Positions 5,973-14,063 of a stretch of 14,063 nt of DNA are shown in pieces. The number at the start of each line of letters is the position of its first letter. Within the stretch, counting starts at the first letter, position 1. The notes beneath the pieces were generated by a model, which saw only the letters and a program-made list of their open reading frames with translations, did no database searches and was not told the origin of the DNA. A program made the position numbers and the translations under genes. This stretch comes from Deltaproteobacteria bacterium (GTDB lineage Bacteria; Desulfobacterota; GWC2-55-46; S146-73): the NCBI GenBank assembly GCA_015492355.1, contig WGFF01000023.1, positions 1 through 14,063 of the forward strand, in the 5' to 3' direction.

Positions 5973-6000
5973 TTGACAAACCGCCATGTTAAGATAAATT
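5973..6000 (+). promoter_or_regulatory. Candidate sigma70 promoter of sensor kinase
   Basis: TTGACA (5973-5978), a perfect -35, is followed after 16 bases by TAAATT (5995-6000), four of six. Transcription would start near 6007 and leave a leader of about 114 bases. The palindromic repeat ends 20 bases upstream, so it could influence this promoter. Confidence 0.5.
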
Positions 6001-6120
6001 CTTAATGTGGTATTTCATCTCTGAGATTACACCACTCCTTTAGTCCTCATCCTTGTTTTTACTCACTGTACCAGCAGAGGTTTTTTTAATCTCAAAGGGT
6101 AATCACAGGCTCTTTGTGGC

Positions 6121-8100
6121 ATGAAGATTAAACTTTCATACAGAATAAGTCTCTATGTGTTCGCCATACTTGTGGTGGGGATGTTTGTTCTTGTCTATCA
6201 CAACCTCCGCTCCCATACAAGGCTCCTTGAGGAGATGGGTCTTGGTGAGGCAGAACAGCTCTGCAAGGCTATCTTCACCCAGCTCCATACATCCATGAAA
6301 CTCGGTGGTGGAAGGGAAGAGAACCGTGCCATTATAGAACGGTTCAGGGGGTTGGAAAGGGTGAGCGAGATAAGGATTATCCATGGTCCCCCTGTTGATA
6401 GACAGTACGGTATAGAGGAGGATGAAAGCCCGGTGGATGGTTTTGAACGGATGGCATTGAGGGGTAACTATGTGAGGAGACTCGAGAAGGGAGAGCATAC
6501 CATCGCAAGGGTTATAATGCCTGTTTTTGTGAAGAAGGAGTGTATCCAGTGCCACAACGCAAGGGAAGGGGAGGTAAATGGTGCCATATCAGTGAGCGTA
6601 TCACTTGAGGATTACGAGGGATTTATAGCCAGAAGCTCCCTCAGGTTTGTACTTATGGGGCTCGGTGTCCTGGGAGTGACCTCCCTTGCTGTGTTCCTTG
6701 CCCTTAACAGGAGGATTCTTAAGCCCCTTGAAAGGCTGAAACAGGGTGCTGTCCATCTGGCAGATGGCATGCTCGAGCACAGGGTGGATATCAAGACAGG
6801 TGATGAGTTCGAGGAGGTGGGTAATGCCTTCGACAGCATGGCAGAGTCTCTTCATTCAGTAACAAGGAAGCTTAAGTCCCTGAGCGAAAGGCAGTCAAGG
6901 CTACTTGAGATGGCACCGGATGCGATAATACTCCTCGATATAGAGACGAGGAGGATTATAGATGCCAATCCAGCAGCTGAGATACTCACAGGTTATTCAA
7001 GGGATGAACTCCTTGAGAAGACCGCAGAAGACCTCCATCCAGAGGATAAGATAGAACAGTACAACTCCATGTTCAGAAGATGGGTACACGATGGAAAGGG
7101 ATACCTGCATGATGCCCTTATAAAGAGAAAGGACGGGAGTATGATCTCGGTAGAAATAGCAGCTGCTGTCGTGGAACTGGGAGACAAGAGATACATACAG
7201 GAGATATGGCGTGACCTTTCAGAGAGAAAGGGTTTTATGGCGATGCTGAAGAGGTATGTGGAGGAACTCGAACAAACAGTGATGGAAAGAACGGCAAAAC
7301 TTAACAGGTCTGTTCAGGAACTACAGAAGGCTTATGGGAAATTGAAGAGTTCAGAGACAAGGCTCATCCAGACCGCAAAACTTGCCTCCCTTGGAGAGAT
7401 GGGTGCTGGTATAGCACACGAACTCAACAGCCCCTTGGCAGGCATACTATCCATGACCGAGGTACTCATGAGGAGGATCAAAAAGGATGACCCCAATTAC
7501 AAACTCCTCGAAAAGATAAAGGATGCAGCAGTGCGGTCAAAATACATCATACTCGATATGCTTACATACGCAAGACCCTTCAAGGGCGAACGTTCCCCCA
7601 TATACATAAACGAGACCATCCGCGCAACACTGACCATATTCATGTCCGAGCTCAAGACCTCAACAATAGATATCATAGAGAACCTCGATCCAAACCTACC
7701 AAAGGTCAATGGCAACAAGGGACAGTTGATGGAGGTGATACTGAACATCATAAAAAATGCAAGGGATGCAATGAAGGGTAATGGCAAGATATACATCTCC
7801 ACCAGAACCACGGTCTGCAACCACAGGGAATATGTTGTGATAGAGATAAAGGATACAGGTCCCGGCATACCGGATGACATAAAGGCAAAGATATTCGATC
7901 CCTTCTTTACGACCAAGGAAAAGGGTGGTGGTCTGAACATAGGGCTCGGGCTCTCTATATGTCAGAGTATCGTAAGGGAGCACGGTGGATGGATAGAGGT
8001 GGATAGCAAAGAAGGTGAGGGGACGACCTTCAGGGTCTTTCTGCCGACCACAGGGGATGAGGGTACGAACGAAGGCAGAAATATCAAGGACCATCCGTGA
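6121..8100 (+). CDS. Membrane sensor histidine kinase with haem-c (CXXCH) periplasmic domain
   Basis: A 659-residue two-component kinase. The order is: membrane helix (about 8-27); periplasmic domain (about 28-172) with CIQCH (141-145), a covalent haem-c motif placed as in DUF3365/Tll0287-like sensors; second helix (about 174-196); HAMP (197-250); PAS (about 258-370); a coiled linker (375-415); HisKA with phospho-acceptor His433 in GIAHELNSPLAG; and HATPase_c with N-box Asn546, G1 DTGPG (578-582), an F-box DPFF (593-596) and the GLGLS loop (608-612). It probably senses redox state, O2, NO or another haem ligand outside the inner membrane and passes phosphate to the receiver protein encoded 61 bases downstream. 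No strong ribosome site is seen before the ATG. Domain architecture is clear; the signal is inferred. Confidence 0.9.
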   Translation: MKIKLSYRISLYVFAILVVGMFVLVYHNLRSHTRLLEEMGLGEAEQLCKAIFTQLHTSMKLGGGREENRAIIERFRGLERVSEIRIIHGPPVDRQYGIEEDESPVDGFERMALRGNYVRRLEKGEHTIARVIMPVFVKKECIQCHNAREGEVNGAISVSVSLEDYEGFIARSSLRFVLMGLGVLGVTSLAVFLALNRRILKPLERLKQGAVHLADGMLEHRVDIKTGDEFEEVGNAFDSMAESLHSVTRKLKSLSERQSRLLEMAPDAIILLDIETRRIIDANPAAEILTGYSRDELLEKTAEDLHPEDKIEQYNSMFRRWVHDGKGYLHDALIKRKDGSMISVEIAAAVVELGDKRYIQEIWRDLSERKGFMAMLKRYVEELEQTVMERTAKLNRSVQELQKAYGKLKSSETRLIQTAKLASLGEMGAGIAHELNSPLAGILSMTEVLMRRIKKDDPNYKLLEKIKDAAVRSKYIILDMLTYARPFKGERSPIYINETIRATLTIFMSELKTSTIDIIENLDPNLPKVNGNKGQLMEVILNIIKNARDAMKGNGKIYISTRTTVCNHREYVVIEIKDTGPGIPDDIKAKIFDPFFTTKEKGGGLNIGLGLSICQSIVREHGGWIEVDSKEGEGTTFRVFLPTTGDEGTNEGRNIKDHP

Positions 8101-8161
8101 ATTCGTGCAAAAGTCACTGAAAATCCTTATGGAAGATGAGAAAAGAAAGGAGGCGGTGGGC

Positions 8162-8539
8162 ATGGTTGAGAGAGGACAGAAAAACGTGCTTATTGTAGAT
8201 GACGAGGAGACAGTAGGAATAGGTATGACAGAGATACTCCGTGACGCTGGCTTCAGGGCAAACTACGTTACAAGCGGAAAGGATGCACTTGAGGCTATCA
8301 AAAAGACCCCTTATTCCCTCATATTCATGGACATGGTTATGCCGGAGATGAACGGACTCGAAACATACAGGAGGATACGAAAGATAAGACCTGATGTAAA
8401 GGTGGTGCTCTTTACAGGATACTTCAAACAGGCTGACAGGGCAATATTCGAAGGTGTTAAGGAAGGCATGATTGATGCCTTTATAAGAAAACCATTCTTC
8501 GCAGAAGAGATTGTAGATACCGCCAAGAAATACACATGA
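8162..8539 (+). CDS. Receiver-only response regulator
   Basis: A 125-residue CheY-like protein: a receiver domain with no output domain. The acidic pocket is Asp13-Asp14 (VDDEE), the phospho-acceptor is Asp57 in FMDMVMPEMNG, the switch threonine is Thr85 and the conserved lysine is Lys110 (RKPF). I chose the ATG at 8162, 8 bases after AAAGGAGG (8146-8153); the frame is open further upstream but overlaps the kinase in another frame. It directly follows the haem-c kinase and is very probably its partner. With no DNA-binding or enzymatic domain, it should act by protein contact, for example on another kinase, a phosphorelay or the pilus machinery encoded just downstream; the target is unknown. 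Confidence 0.9.
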   Translation: MVERGQKNVLIVDDEETVGIGMTEILRDAGFRANYVTSGKDALEAIKKTPYSLIFMDMVMPEMNGLETYRRIRKIRPDVKVVLFTGYFKQADRAIFEGVKEGMIDAFIRKPFFAEEIVDTAKKYT

Positions 8540-8839
8540 AGAACTGGGACGTAACCCCTGTGAAAACCCTGTTTCGTATCCTCCTGCGAGAACACCGTCC
8601 CCCTTTTATCCCCTCAAGGGCATCCTTTGTGTCCTTGATGGTGGGAACCCATCTGCGGGGGGACTATGTAGGGTATCTTCCATGACGAGGATAATTCTAC
8701 CAAGAAAGGGATTTATGGAGTGGTTCTGTCAGTCCCCATATATGCGGAAAAATCTACTATTTACCTTGACATTGAAAAAAGAATTTTTGTAAAATGGAAT
8801 TGACATTTTTTGTCACCACAACTTATCTATCGAGCTGGT
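8540..8839 (+). other. Intergenic region before pilB
   Basis: No coding sequence is visible. GTCCCCC (8597-8603) and GGGGGAC (8658-8664) can form a long-range stem enclosing a smaller TGGG/CCCA hairpin, with no clear T-tract. The pilB promoter lies at 8766-8795. A TGACA/TGTCA inverted repeat with a five-T spacer (8801-8815) sits at the expected transcription start. Confidence 0.5.
8766..8795 (+). promoter_or_regulatory. Sigma70-type promoter of the pil operon
   Basis: TTGACA (8766-8771), a perfect -35, and TAAAAT (8790-8795), five of six, are separated by 18 bases. The expected start near 8802 gives a leader of about 38 bases to the pilB ATG at 8840. A second TTGACATT begins at 8800, so a tandem downstream promoter is possible but has only a poor -10 (near 8823). 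Confidence 0.65.
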
Positions 8840-10537
8840 ATGGCAGAACGAATAGGAGAGCTTTTACTTCGAGAAAAACTCATAACTCCAGAGCAGTTAA
8901 AAGAGGCTATTGAGGAGCAGAAAAGGAGTGGGGGGAGGCTCGGATATAACCTTACCAAACTCGGTTATATAAGCGAAACAGACCTCATCACCTTTTTGAG
9001 CAAGCAGTACGGTATCCCCACCATAGACCTTGCCAACAGGGAGATAGACCCTGAGGTTGTAAAACTCATTCCAGAGGATGTAGCCCAGAAGTATCAGGTT
9101 CTGGCTGTCGAAAGGACAGGTTCTACCCTTGTTGTAGCCATGGCAGACCCATCGAACATATTTGCCATCGACGATGTAAAGTTCATAACCGGTTATAATG
9201 TGGAGCCTGTGGTTGCCTCAGAGGCTGCCATAAAGTCAGCCATAGAGAAGTACTATGCAAGCCCCGAGATGGAGCTCGAAGAGGTACTCACCGAGTTTGA
9301 GGAAGAGGAGATGGAGGTAATCCAGGAGGAGGAAGAGGTAGATATAACGGATCTTAAGAAGGCTGTAGAGGACGCACCTGTTGTAAAGCTCGTAAACCTC
9401 ATACTCACAGAGGCCATAAAAAAGGGGGCAAGCGATATCCATATAGAGCCGTATGAAAAGGCATTCAGGGTGAGGTACAGGATAGATGGTGTGCTCCAGG
9501 AGATAATGCGCCCACCCCTTAAGCTCAAAAACGCCATTGTATCGAGAATAAAGATAATGAGTCAGCTCGATATAGCAGAGAGGAGGCTTCCCCAGGACGG
9601 AAGGATCAAGCTGAAGCTCGCCAGGAACAAGGAGATGGACTTCAGGGTCTCTGTCCTTCCCACCCTTTTTGGAGAGAAGGTCTGCCTGAGGCTCTTAGAT
9701 AAAAGCAACCTCCAGCTCGATATGACCAAGCTCGGATTCGAGGAGAAGGCGCTCAAGGATTTTATGGATGCCATTCACAAGCCATGGGGGATAGTTCTGG
9801 TTACAGGTCCCACAGGGAGTGGAAAGACTACCACCCTCTATTCAGCACTTTCAGAGCTCAACAAGGTCACAGAGAACATTTCCACTGCAGAAGACCCTGT
9901 TGAATTTAACCTTATGGGCATAAACCAGGTACAGATGCACGAGGAGATAGGGCTCAATTTTGCAGCAGCGCTGAGGAGCTTTTTAAGACAGGACCCGGAC
10001 ATAATAATGGTGGGCGAGATAAGGGATTATGAAACAGCAGAGATCGCAATAAAGGCTGCGCTAACCGGGCATCTCGTTCTCTCTACACTCCATACAAACG
10101 ATGCCCCTTCAACAGTAAACAGGCTTCTTAACATGGGCATAGAGCCCTTTCTTGTGGCATCTGCGTGTAATCTTATCCTTGCCCAGAGGCTTGCCCGCAG
10201 GATATGTCCTGATTGCAGGGAGAAGATATCCATCCCTGAGAAGGCACTGATAGACCTGGGTGTTTCCCCTGAAGAGGCAAAGAAGATGGAGTGTTACAAG
10301 GGCAAGGGATGTGCAAAATGCGGTGGTACAGGCTATAAGGGAAGGGTTGCACTGTATGAGGTTATGCCATTTACCGAGGCTATAAAGGAACTGGTGCTTA
10401 ATGGTGCATCTGCTTCTGAGATAAAGAGGCAGGCAATAAAAGATGGCATGAAAACCCTCAGGATGAGTGGTATTACAAAGGTTGGAGAGGGGATTACCAC
10501 CCTTGAAGAGGTGCTGAGGGTAACCATGGCTGATTAA
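8840..10537 (+). CDS. pilB: Type IV pilus extension ATPase PilB with MshEN domain
   Basis: A 565-residue hexameric ATPase that drives pilin polymerisation at the inner membrane. The N-terminal MshEN domain holds two tandem 24-residue motifs, 4-27 (begins RIGELLL, ends Gln27) and 33-56 (begins RLGYNL, ends Gln56), separated by exactly five residues: the described bipartite cyclic-di-GMP binding signature. A strongly acidic linker follows (about 145-170). The GspE/PilB ATPase core has Walker A GPTGSGKT (323-330), an Asp box STAEDPVE (348-355), Walker B IIMVGEIRD (388-396), a His box TGHLVLSTLHTN (409-420) and a zinc tetracysteine (Cys456, Cys459, Cys491, Cys494). I chose the ATG at 8840; the longest frame's TTG at 8810 falls close to the promoter's start. 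It heads pilBTC-pilS. Members in type II secretion (GspE) are similar, but pilT next door favours pili. Confidence 0.95.
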   Translation: MAERIGELLLREKLITPEQLKEAIEEQKRSGGRLGYNLTKLGYISETDLITFLSKQYGIPTIDLANREIDPEVVKLIPEDVAQKYQVLAVERTGSTLVVAMADPSNIFAIDDVKFITGYNVEPVVASEAAIKSAIEKYYASPEMELEEVLTEFEEEEMEVIQEEEEVDITDLKKAVEDAPVVKLVNLILTEAIKKGASDIHIEPYEKAFRVRYRIDGVLQEIMRPPLKLKNAIVSRIKIMSQLDIAERRLPQDGRIKLKLARNKEMDFRVSVLPTLFGEKVCLRLLDKSNLQLDMTKLGFEEKALKDFMDAIHKPWGIVLVTGPTGSGKTTTLYSALSELNKVTENISTAEDPVEFNLMGINQVQMHEEIGLNFAAALRSFLRQDPDIIMVGEIRDYETAEIAIKAALTGHLVLSTLHTNDAPSTVNRLLNMGIEPFLVASACNLILAQRLARRICPDCREKISIPEKALIDLGVSPEEAKKMECYKGKGCAKCGGTGYKGRVALYEVMPFTEAIKELVLNGASASEIKRQAIKDGMKTLRMSGITKVGEGITTLEEVLRVTMAD

Positions 10538-10615
10538 AGCTTTTGATGTGTGTGCCGATAGTTTAATATGTATCATGGGGGAGTGGTGGATCATTCCCAG
10601 GAGGATAAAAGGAAT

Positions 10616-11761
10616 ATGGAAGGTGAGGGTTCTTCTGTAAAATATAGCCTGCAGGACCTTCTAAAGATGATGATAGACCAGGGAGGGTCTGATCTCCATA
10701 TCTCAGCTGGCTCGCCACCGAGAATGCGTGTCCATGGAAAACTCGCACCCATGAACATGCCACCCCTTACGGGTATTGACACCAAAAGGATGTGTTATTC
10801 TGTTCTTACCGATGCACAGAAACACAGGTTCGAGGAAGAAAATGAGCTCGATTTTTCCTTCGGACTCAAGGGGTTGAGTCGTTTCAGGGGTAATCTCTTC
10901 GTCCAGAGGGGCACTGTGGCTGGTGTTTTCAGGGCTATACCCTTCAAGATAAAGAGTTTTCAGGAGCTCGGCCTTCCTTCCATCGTAGAGGAGATAACCA
11001 AAAAGCCAAGGGGACTGGTGCTTGTGACAGGTCCTACAGGGTCTGGTAAATCCACTACCCTTGCGTCCATGATCGACAGGATAAACCAGGAAAGATACGA
11101 ACATATAGTAACCGTTGAGGACCCTATAGAGTTTCTCCATATCTCAAAAACCGCCCTTGTAAATCAGAGGGAAGTGGGAAGTGATACCCATACCTTCAAG
11201 AAGGCGTTAAGATACATACTCAGGCAGGACCCTGACGTGGTGCTCCTTGGTGAGCTGAGGGATATGGAGACCATAGAGACAGCCCTAACCATCGCAGAAA
11301 CAGGGCATCTCTGTTTTGCCACACTCCATACGAATTCATGTGTGCAGACGATAAACAGGATAATAGACGTATTCCCTGCACACCAGCAACCACAGGTGAG
11401 GGCACAGTTGTCGTTTGTACTCGAGGGTGTACTCTCCCAGCTACTCATTCCAAGGGCTGATGGCAAGGGCAGGGTGCTTGCCCTTGAGATAATGGTACCC
11501 AATTCTGCGATAAGAAACCTTATAAGGGAAGATAAGGTCCATCAGATCTACTCACAGATGCAGGTGGGACAGGCAAAGTTCGGTATGCAGACCATGAACC
11601 AGAGTCTCTTGAATCTCTATATGAGAAGGCTCATAACGATAGAGGACGCCATAGGCAGGAGCTCTGACCCTGATGAACTACGTCAGATGATAATGAACTC
11701 TGGTGCTACTATGAGACCTGGCACCGTCAAACCAGGTGTAATGCCTGGGAGACAGCGTTAA
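10616..11761 (+). CDS. pilT: Type IV pilus retraction ATPase PilT
   Basis: A 381-residue hexameric ATPase that powers pilus retraction and twitching motility in the cytoplasm at the pilus base. Walker A GPTGSGKS (139-146), Asp box VEDPIEF (167-173), Walker B VVLLGELRD (208-216), His box TGHLCFATLHTN (229-240) and the retraction-specific AIRNLIRE motif (298-305) are all intact; the last separates PilT from PilB. The start is the ATG at 10616, with AGGAGG (10599-10604) and AAGGAA upstream; an in-frame ATG at 10568 lacks a ribosome site. The gene begins 78 bases after pilB and ends 3 bases before pilC, so it is part of the same operon. A proline/glycine-rich tail of about 15 residues follows the conserved core. 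Confidence 0.96.
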   Translation: MEGEGSSVKYSLQDLLKMMIDQGGSDLHISAGSPPRMRVHGKLAPMNMPPLTGIDTKRMCYSVLTDAQKHRFEEENELDFSFGLKGLSRFRGNLFVQRGTVAGVFRAIPFKIKSFQELGLPSIVEEITKKPRGLVLVTGPTGSGKSTTLASMIDRINQERYEHIVTVEDPIEFLHISKTALVNQREVGSDTHTFKKALRYILRQDPDVVLLGELRDMETIETALTIAETGHLCFATLHTNSCVQTINRIIDVFPAHQQPQVRAQLSFVLEGVLSQLLIPRADGKGRVLALEIMVPNSAIRNLIREDKVHQIYSQMQVGQAKFGMQTMNQSLLNLYMRRLITIEDAIGRSSDPDELRQMIMNSGATMRPGTVKPGVMPGRQR

Positions 11762-11764
11762 AAG

Positions 11765-12994
11765 ATGCCTACATTCGTATATACAGGAAAGGACCTAAAG
11801 GGCGAGATAAAAAAGGGTGAGGTGCAGGCACCTACCCTTGCACAGGCAACCGCCATCCTCAGACGCCAGCAGATAGTTCCGACAACCATAACCGAAAAAA
11901 AGGCTGGGCTCTCTGCGCTCAGTGAGATTGAGATAAAGATACCCGGGCTCAAAAGAAAGATAACTACCAAGGAGATAGTTGTCTTCACAAGGCAGTTTGC
12001 CACCATGATAGACGCAGGGCTTCCCCTTGTTCAGTGCCTCGATATACTCGCAAATCAGCAGGAGAACCCTGAATTCAAAAAGATACTCCTCGATGTGAAG
12101 ACGAGTGTGGAAGGGGGCTCTACATTTGCAGATGCCCTCAAAAAGCATCCCCATGTGTTTGATGAGTTGTTCGTGAACCTCGTTGCCGCTGGAGAGATAG
12201 GGGGTATACTGGATGTCATACTAAACAGACTATCTGCCTTTATGGAGAAGGCAGAAAAACTCAAGGGCAAGATAAAGAGTGCACTTACCTATCCTGTTGT
12301 GGTTATCATTATTGCGGTACTCGTGGTGGCAGGTCTGCTTCTGTGGGTTGTGCCCATATTCGAGGAGATGTTTGCCGATTTTGGTCAGGCACTGCCAGCA
12401 CCAACACAGATTATTGTTAATATGAGCAAATTCTTGCAGAACTACTGGTACATACTGATAGGTGCCGTAATCGCCATTGGTGTGGCTTTCAAGCAGACCT
12501 ACAGAACCCAGAGGGGGAGGAAGATACTGGATGGTGTGTTTTTGAAACTACCGGTTTTCGGTGATCTTTTAAGAAAGACGGCTGTTGCCAGATTTACCCG
12601 TACACTGGGGACAATGATATCGAGTGGTGTGCCTATACTCGAGGGACTCGAGATAGTGGCAAAGACCGCCGGTAACGTTGTAATAGAGGATGCAATAATG
12701 AAGGCAAGAACAAGCCTGAGCGAAGGTAAGACCCTTGCGGAGCCCATTGCAGAGACAAACGTCTTTCCAGGTATGGTTACGCAGATGATAGCGGTAGGTG
12801 AATCAACAGGTGCACTCGATGCGATGCTCGGAAAGATAGCCGACTTTTATGAGGAAGAGGTCGATACCGCTGTTGAGGCTTTGACATCCCTTATAGAACC
12901 CCTTTTGATGGCGTTTCTCGGTATAGTTGTCGGTGGTCTTGTCATAGCCCTCTATCTACCTATCTTCCAGATCGCGGGTGCAGCAGCCGGTTAA
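11765..12994 (+). CDS. pilC: Type IV pilus inner-membrane platform protein PilC
   Basis: A 409-residue inner-membrane protein that couples the PilB/PilT motors to the growing pilus. It begins with the typical PTFVYTGKDLKGEIKKGEV. Two GspF/T2SSF repeats follow (about 72-195 and 275-397), each with a Gly-Glu turn: GEIGG (143-147) and GESTG (345-349). Membrane helices are at about 177-198, 226-242 and 378-402. The ATG is 3 bases after the pilT stop codon, implying translational coupling. The length and repeat structure are normal; no oddities are seen. Confidence 0.96.
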   Translation: MPTFVYTGKDLKGEIKKGEVQAPTLAQATAILRRQQIVPTTITEKKAGLSALSEIEIKIPGLKRKITTKEIVVFTRQFATMIDAGLPLVQCLDILANQQENPEFKKILLDVKTSVEGGSTFADALKKHPHVFDELFVNLVAAGEIGGILDVILNRLSAFMEKAEKLKGKIKSALTYPVVVIIIAVLVVAGLLLWVVPIFEEMFADFGQALPAPTQIIVNMSKFLQNYWYILIGAVIAIGVAFKQTYRTQRGRKILDGVFLKLPVFGDLLRKTAVARFTRTLGTMISSGVPILEGLEIVAKTAGNVVIEDAIMKARTSLSEGKTLAEPIAETNVFPGMVTQMIAVGESTGALDAMLGKIADFYEEEVDTAVEALTSLIEPLLMAFLGIVVGGLVIALYLPIFQIAGAAAG

Positions 12995-13003
12995 ACCAGG
13001 GTG

Positions 13004-14036
13004 ATGAGTCGTACTTCTTACCCACAGGGACTCAAATCCAGGATTCTTTCATTAATGGTCCTGCGGGTGGTACTTGCCATTGCTTTTCTCTGGATTACCA
13101 CCTGGTTTCAGCTTACATTCACCTCACTCTCCCAGCCGAGTTTCTATCCCCTCTATGGAATAGTAGCCTGTGTGGGTTTTCTCACCATCCTGTATGCGGT
13201 TCTCATAAATCAGGTAAAAAACCTCGTTCTCTTCACCTATCTACAGATATCCATAGATATATTGCTCATTACAGTGATAGTCTATATCACAGGTGGTATA
13301 GACAGCTACCTTTCAAGCCTCTATCTCCTCTCCATCATAGGCTCAAGCATACTTTTGAGCCGCAGGGGAGGACTGTATACGGCATCCATATCGAGTGCAT
13401 TCTACACTATACTCATAGACATGGATTATTACAGGATACTGCCGGAATCATACAAGGTACTCAAGTCCCCTGTTGAACCCCTCTGGGAGGATGTGCTCAC
13501 TACCATAGCGACCAATATACTCGCCTTCTTTACAATGGCATACCTGGCAGGCTCCCTTGCAGAAAGGACTGCAAAGATAGAGAAGAAACTCGAGGAAAAA
13601 GAGATAGATTTTGAGAGGCTTGAAAGACTCAACAGACACATAGTGGAGAACATAACGAGCGGGATTATGACCCTTGATGAGAGGGGGAGGATTACATCGT
13701 TCAACAAGGCTGCTGAGAACATAACAGGTTATTCACTTAAGGACGTATACTACAGGGATGTGAAGGATATCTTTCCCACACTTCCAATAGGTGAAGGGAA
13801 CAGCATATCTGCACAGGGCACCAGATTCGAGGGCAAATTCAAGAAAAAGGAGGGGGCGGAGGTTTATCTGGGGTTCACTGTATCACATGGACAGGGAGGG
13901 GATATAGCAAAGATAGTGATATTCCAGGATCTGACCCAGCTTAAAGAACTCGAGGAGCGATTGATGAGGGATGAGAAGCTTAAAGCCCTTGGTGAGCTCT
14001 CAGCAGGCATAGCCCACGAAATAAGGAATCCCCTTG
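13004..14036 (+). CDS. pilS: Sensor histidine kinase PilS (truncated at contig end)
   Basis: This is the 5' part of a kinase that in type IV pilus systems works with the RpoN-dependent regulator PilR to control pilin (pilA) expression. The frame is open from the ATG at 13004 to the end of the window. It has six probable membrane helices (about 14-36, 49-68, 75-96, 103-118, 124-141, 164-184), as in PilS, then a short coil, a PAS domain (about 208-312) and the HisKA region up to His338 in SAGIAHEIRNPLA. Genomic sequence ends at 14036; the residues read after that come from adapter, so the ATP-binding domain is missing. The gene starts 9 bases after pilC, so it is in the same operon. PilS is the best fit; another NtrB-like kinase is possible. 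Confidence 0.85.
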
Positions 14037-14063
14037 CTGTCTCTTATACACATCTCCGAGCCC
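14037..14063 (+). other. Nextera transposase adapter contamination
   Basis: These 27 bases read CTGTCTCTTATACACATCT (the reverse complement of the 19-base Tn5 mosaic end) followed by CCGAGCCC, the continuation of the Illumina Nextera read-2 adapter. They translate in frame after the kinase H-box to VSYTHLRA, a known adapter-derived peptide tail. They are sequencing-library sequence, not genome. Confidence 0.97.

Larger units (their letters stand above)
5700..6120. other. Divergent intergenic region
   Basis: No coding sequence is visible between the minus-strand transglycosylase and the plus-strand sensor kinase. It holds candidate promoters in both directions (5751-5779 minus, 5973-6000 plus) and a 57-bp palindromic repeat (5897-5953). 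GGATGGG (5825-5831) and CCCATCC (5884-5890) form a further inverted pair outside the palindrome. TTTTACGAAGG (5784-5794) echoes the arm sequence of the repeat. Confidence 0.6.

Noticed and set aside
8597..8664. Rho-independent terminator after the response regulator
   Set aside because: The stem spans a 54-base loop and lacks a following T-tract.
9253..9537. Serine-rich minus-strand frame inside pilB
   Set aside because: It is the antisense shadow of the acidic linker and neighbouring codons in a clear pilB gene.
14039..14062. Unusual C-terminal residues VSYTHLRA of the kinase
   Set aside because: They are encoded by sequencing adapter, not by the genome.

Overview
This 14 kb stretch is most likely a chromosomal contig from a Gram-negative, pilus-bearing bacterium. 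The evidence is a type IV pilus motor operon, a periplasmic lytic transglycosylase and a periplasmic haem-c sensor. Isoleucine is often ATA and arginine AGG/AGA, as in many thermophiles and anaerobes such as Nitrospirota or deep-branching Deltaproteobacteria-like lineages; that placement is inference from codon use and gene style only. The last 27 bases (14037-14063) are not genomic: they match the Nextera transposase adapter, so the contig ends inside a kinase gene.

Left part (1-2161, + strand): a long leader (about 132-345) with three successive hairpins, then a tight cluster of a hemerythrin-like protein, a DsrE-family protein, a DUF488 protein and a small two-helix membrane protein (DUF3592-like). 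This looks like a redox, oxygen/NO or sulfur-stress cluster. A 363-base gap without genes follows.

Middle (2525-5660, - strand): an Hsp20 small heat-shock protein with a near-consensus sigma70 promoter and a bidirectional terminator; a GAF-GGDEF diguanylate cyclase; phosphatidylglycerophosphate synthase (pgsA); and a DUF4124-lytic transglycosylase. The last three genes appear to use non-ATG starts or have ambiguous ones. A divergent 460-base gap (5661-6120) follows and carries a 57-bp palindrome that is a diverged copy of an element in the first leader.

Right part (6121 to the end, + strand): a hybrid sensor kinase whose periplasmic domain holds a CXXCH haem-c motif (DUF3365-like), with a receiver-only response regulator; then, behind a good promoter, pilB-pilT-pilC and the 5' part of pilS. 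PilB begins with two tandem 24-residue MshEN motifs separated by five residues, the signature of cyclic-di-GMP binding. Together with the nearby GGDEF enzyme, this suggests that pilus extension in this organism responds to cyclic-di-GMP.

The most unusual items are the covarying palindromic repeat (133-185 and 5897-5953), the haem-c kinase with its orphan receiver, the stacked-hairpin leader of the hemerythrin cluster, and the adapter tail. I see no CRISPR array, tRNA, rRNA, insertion sequence or phage gene.
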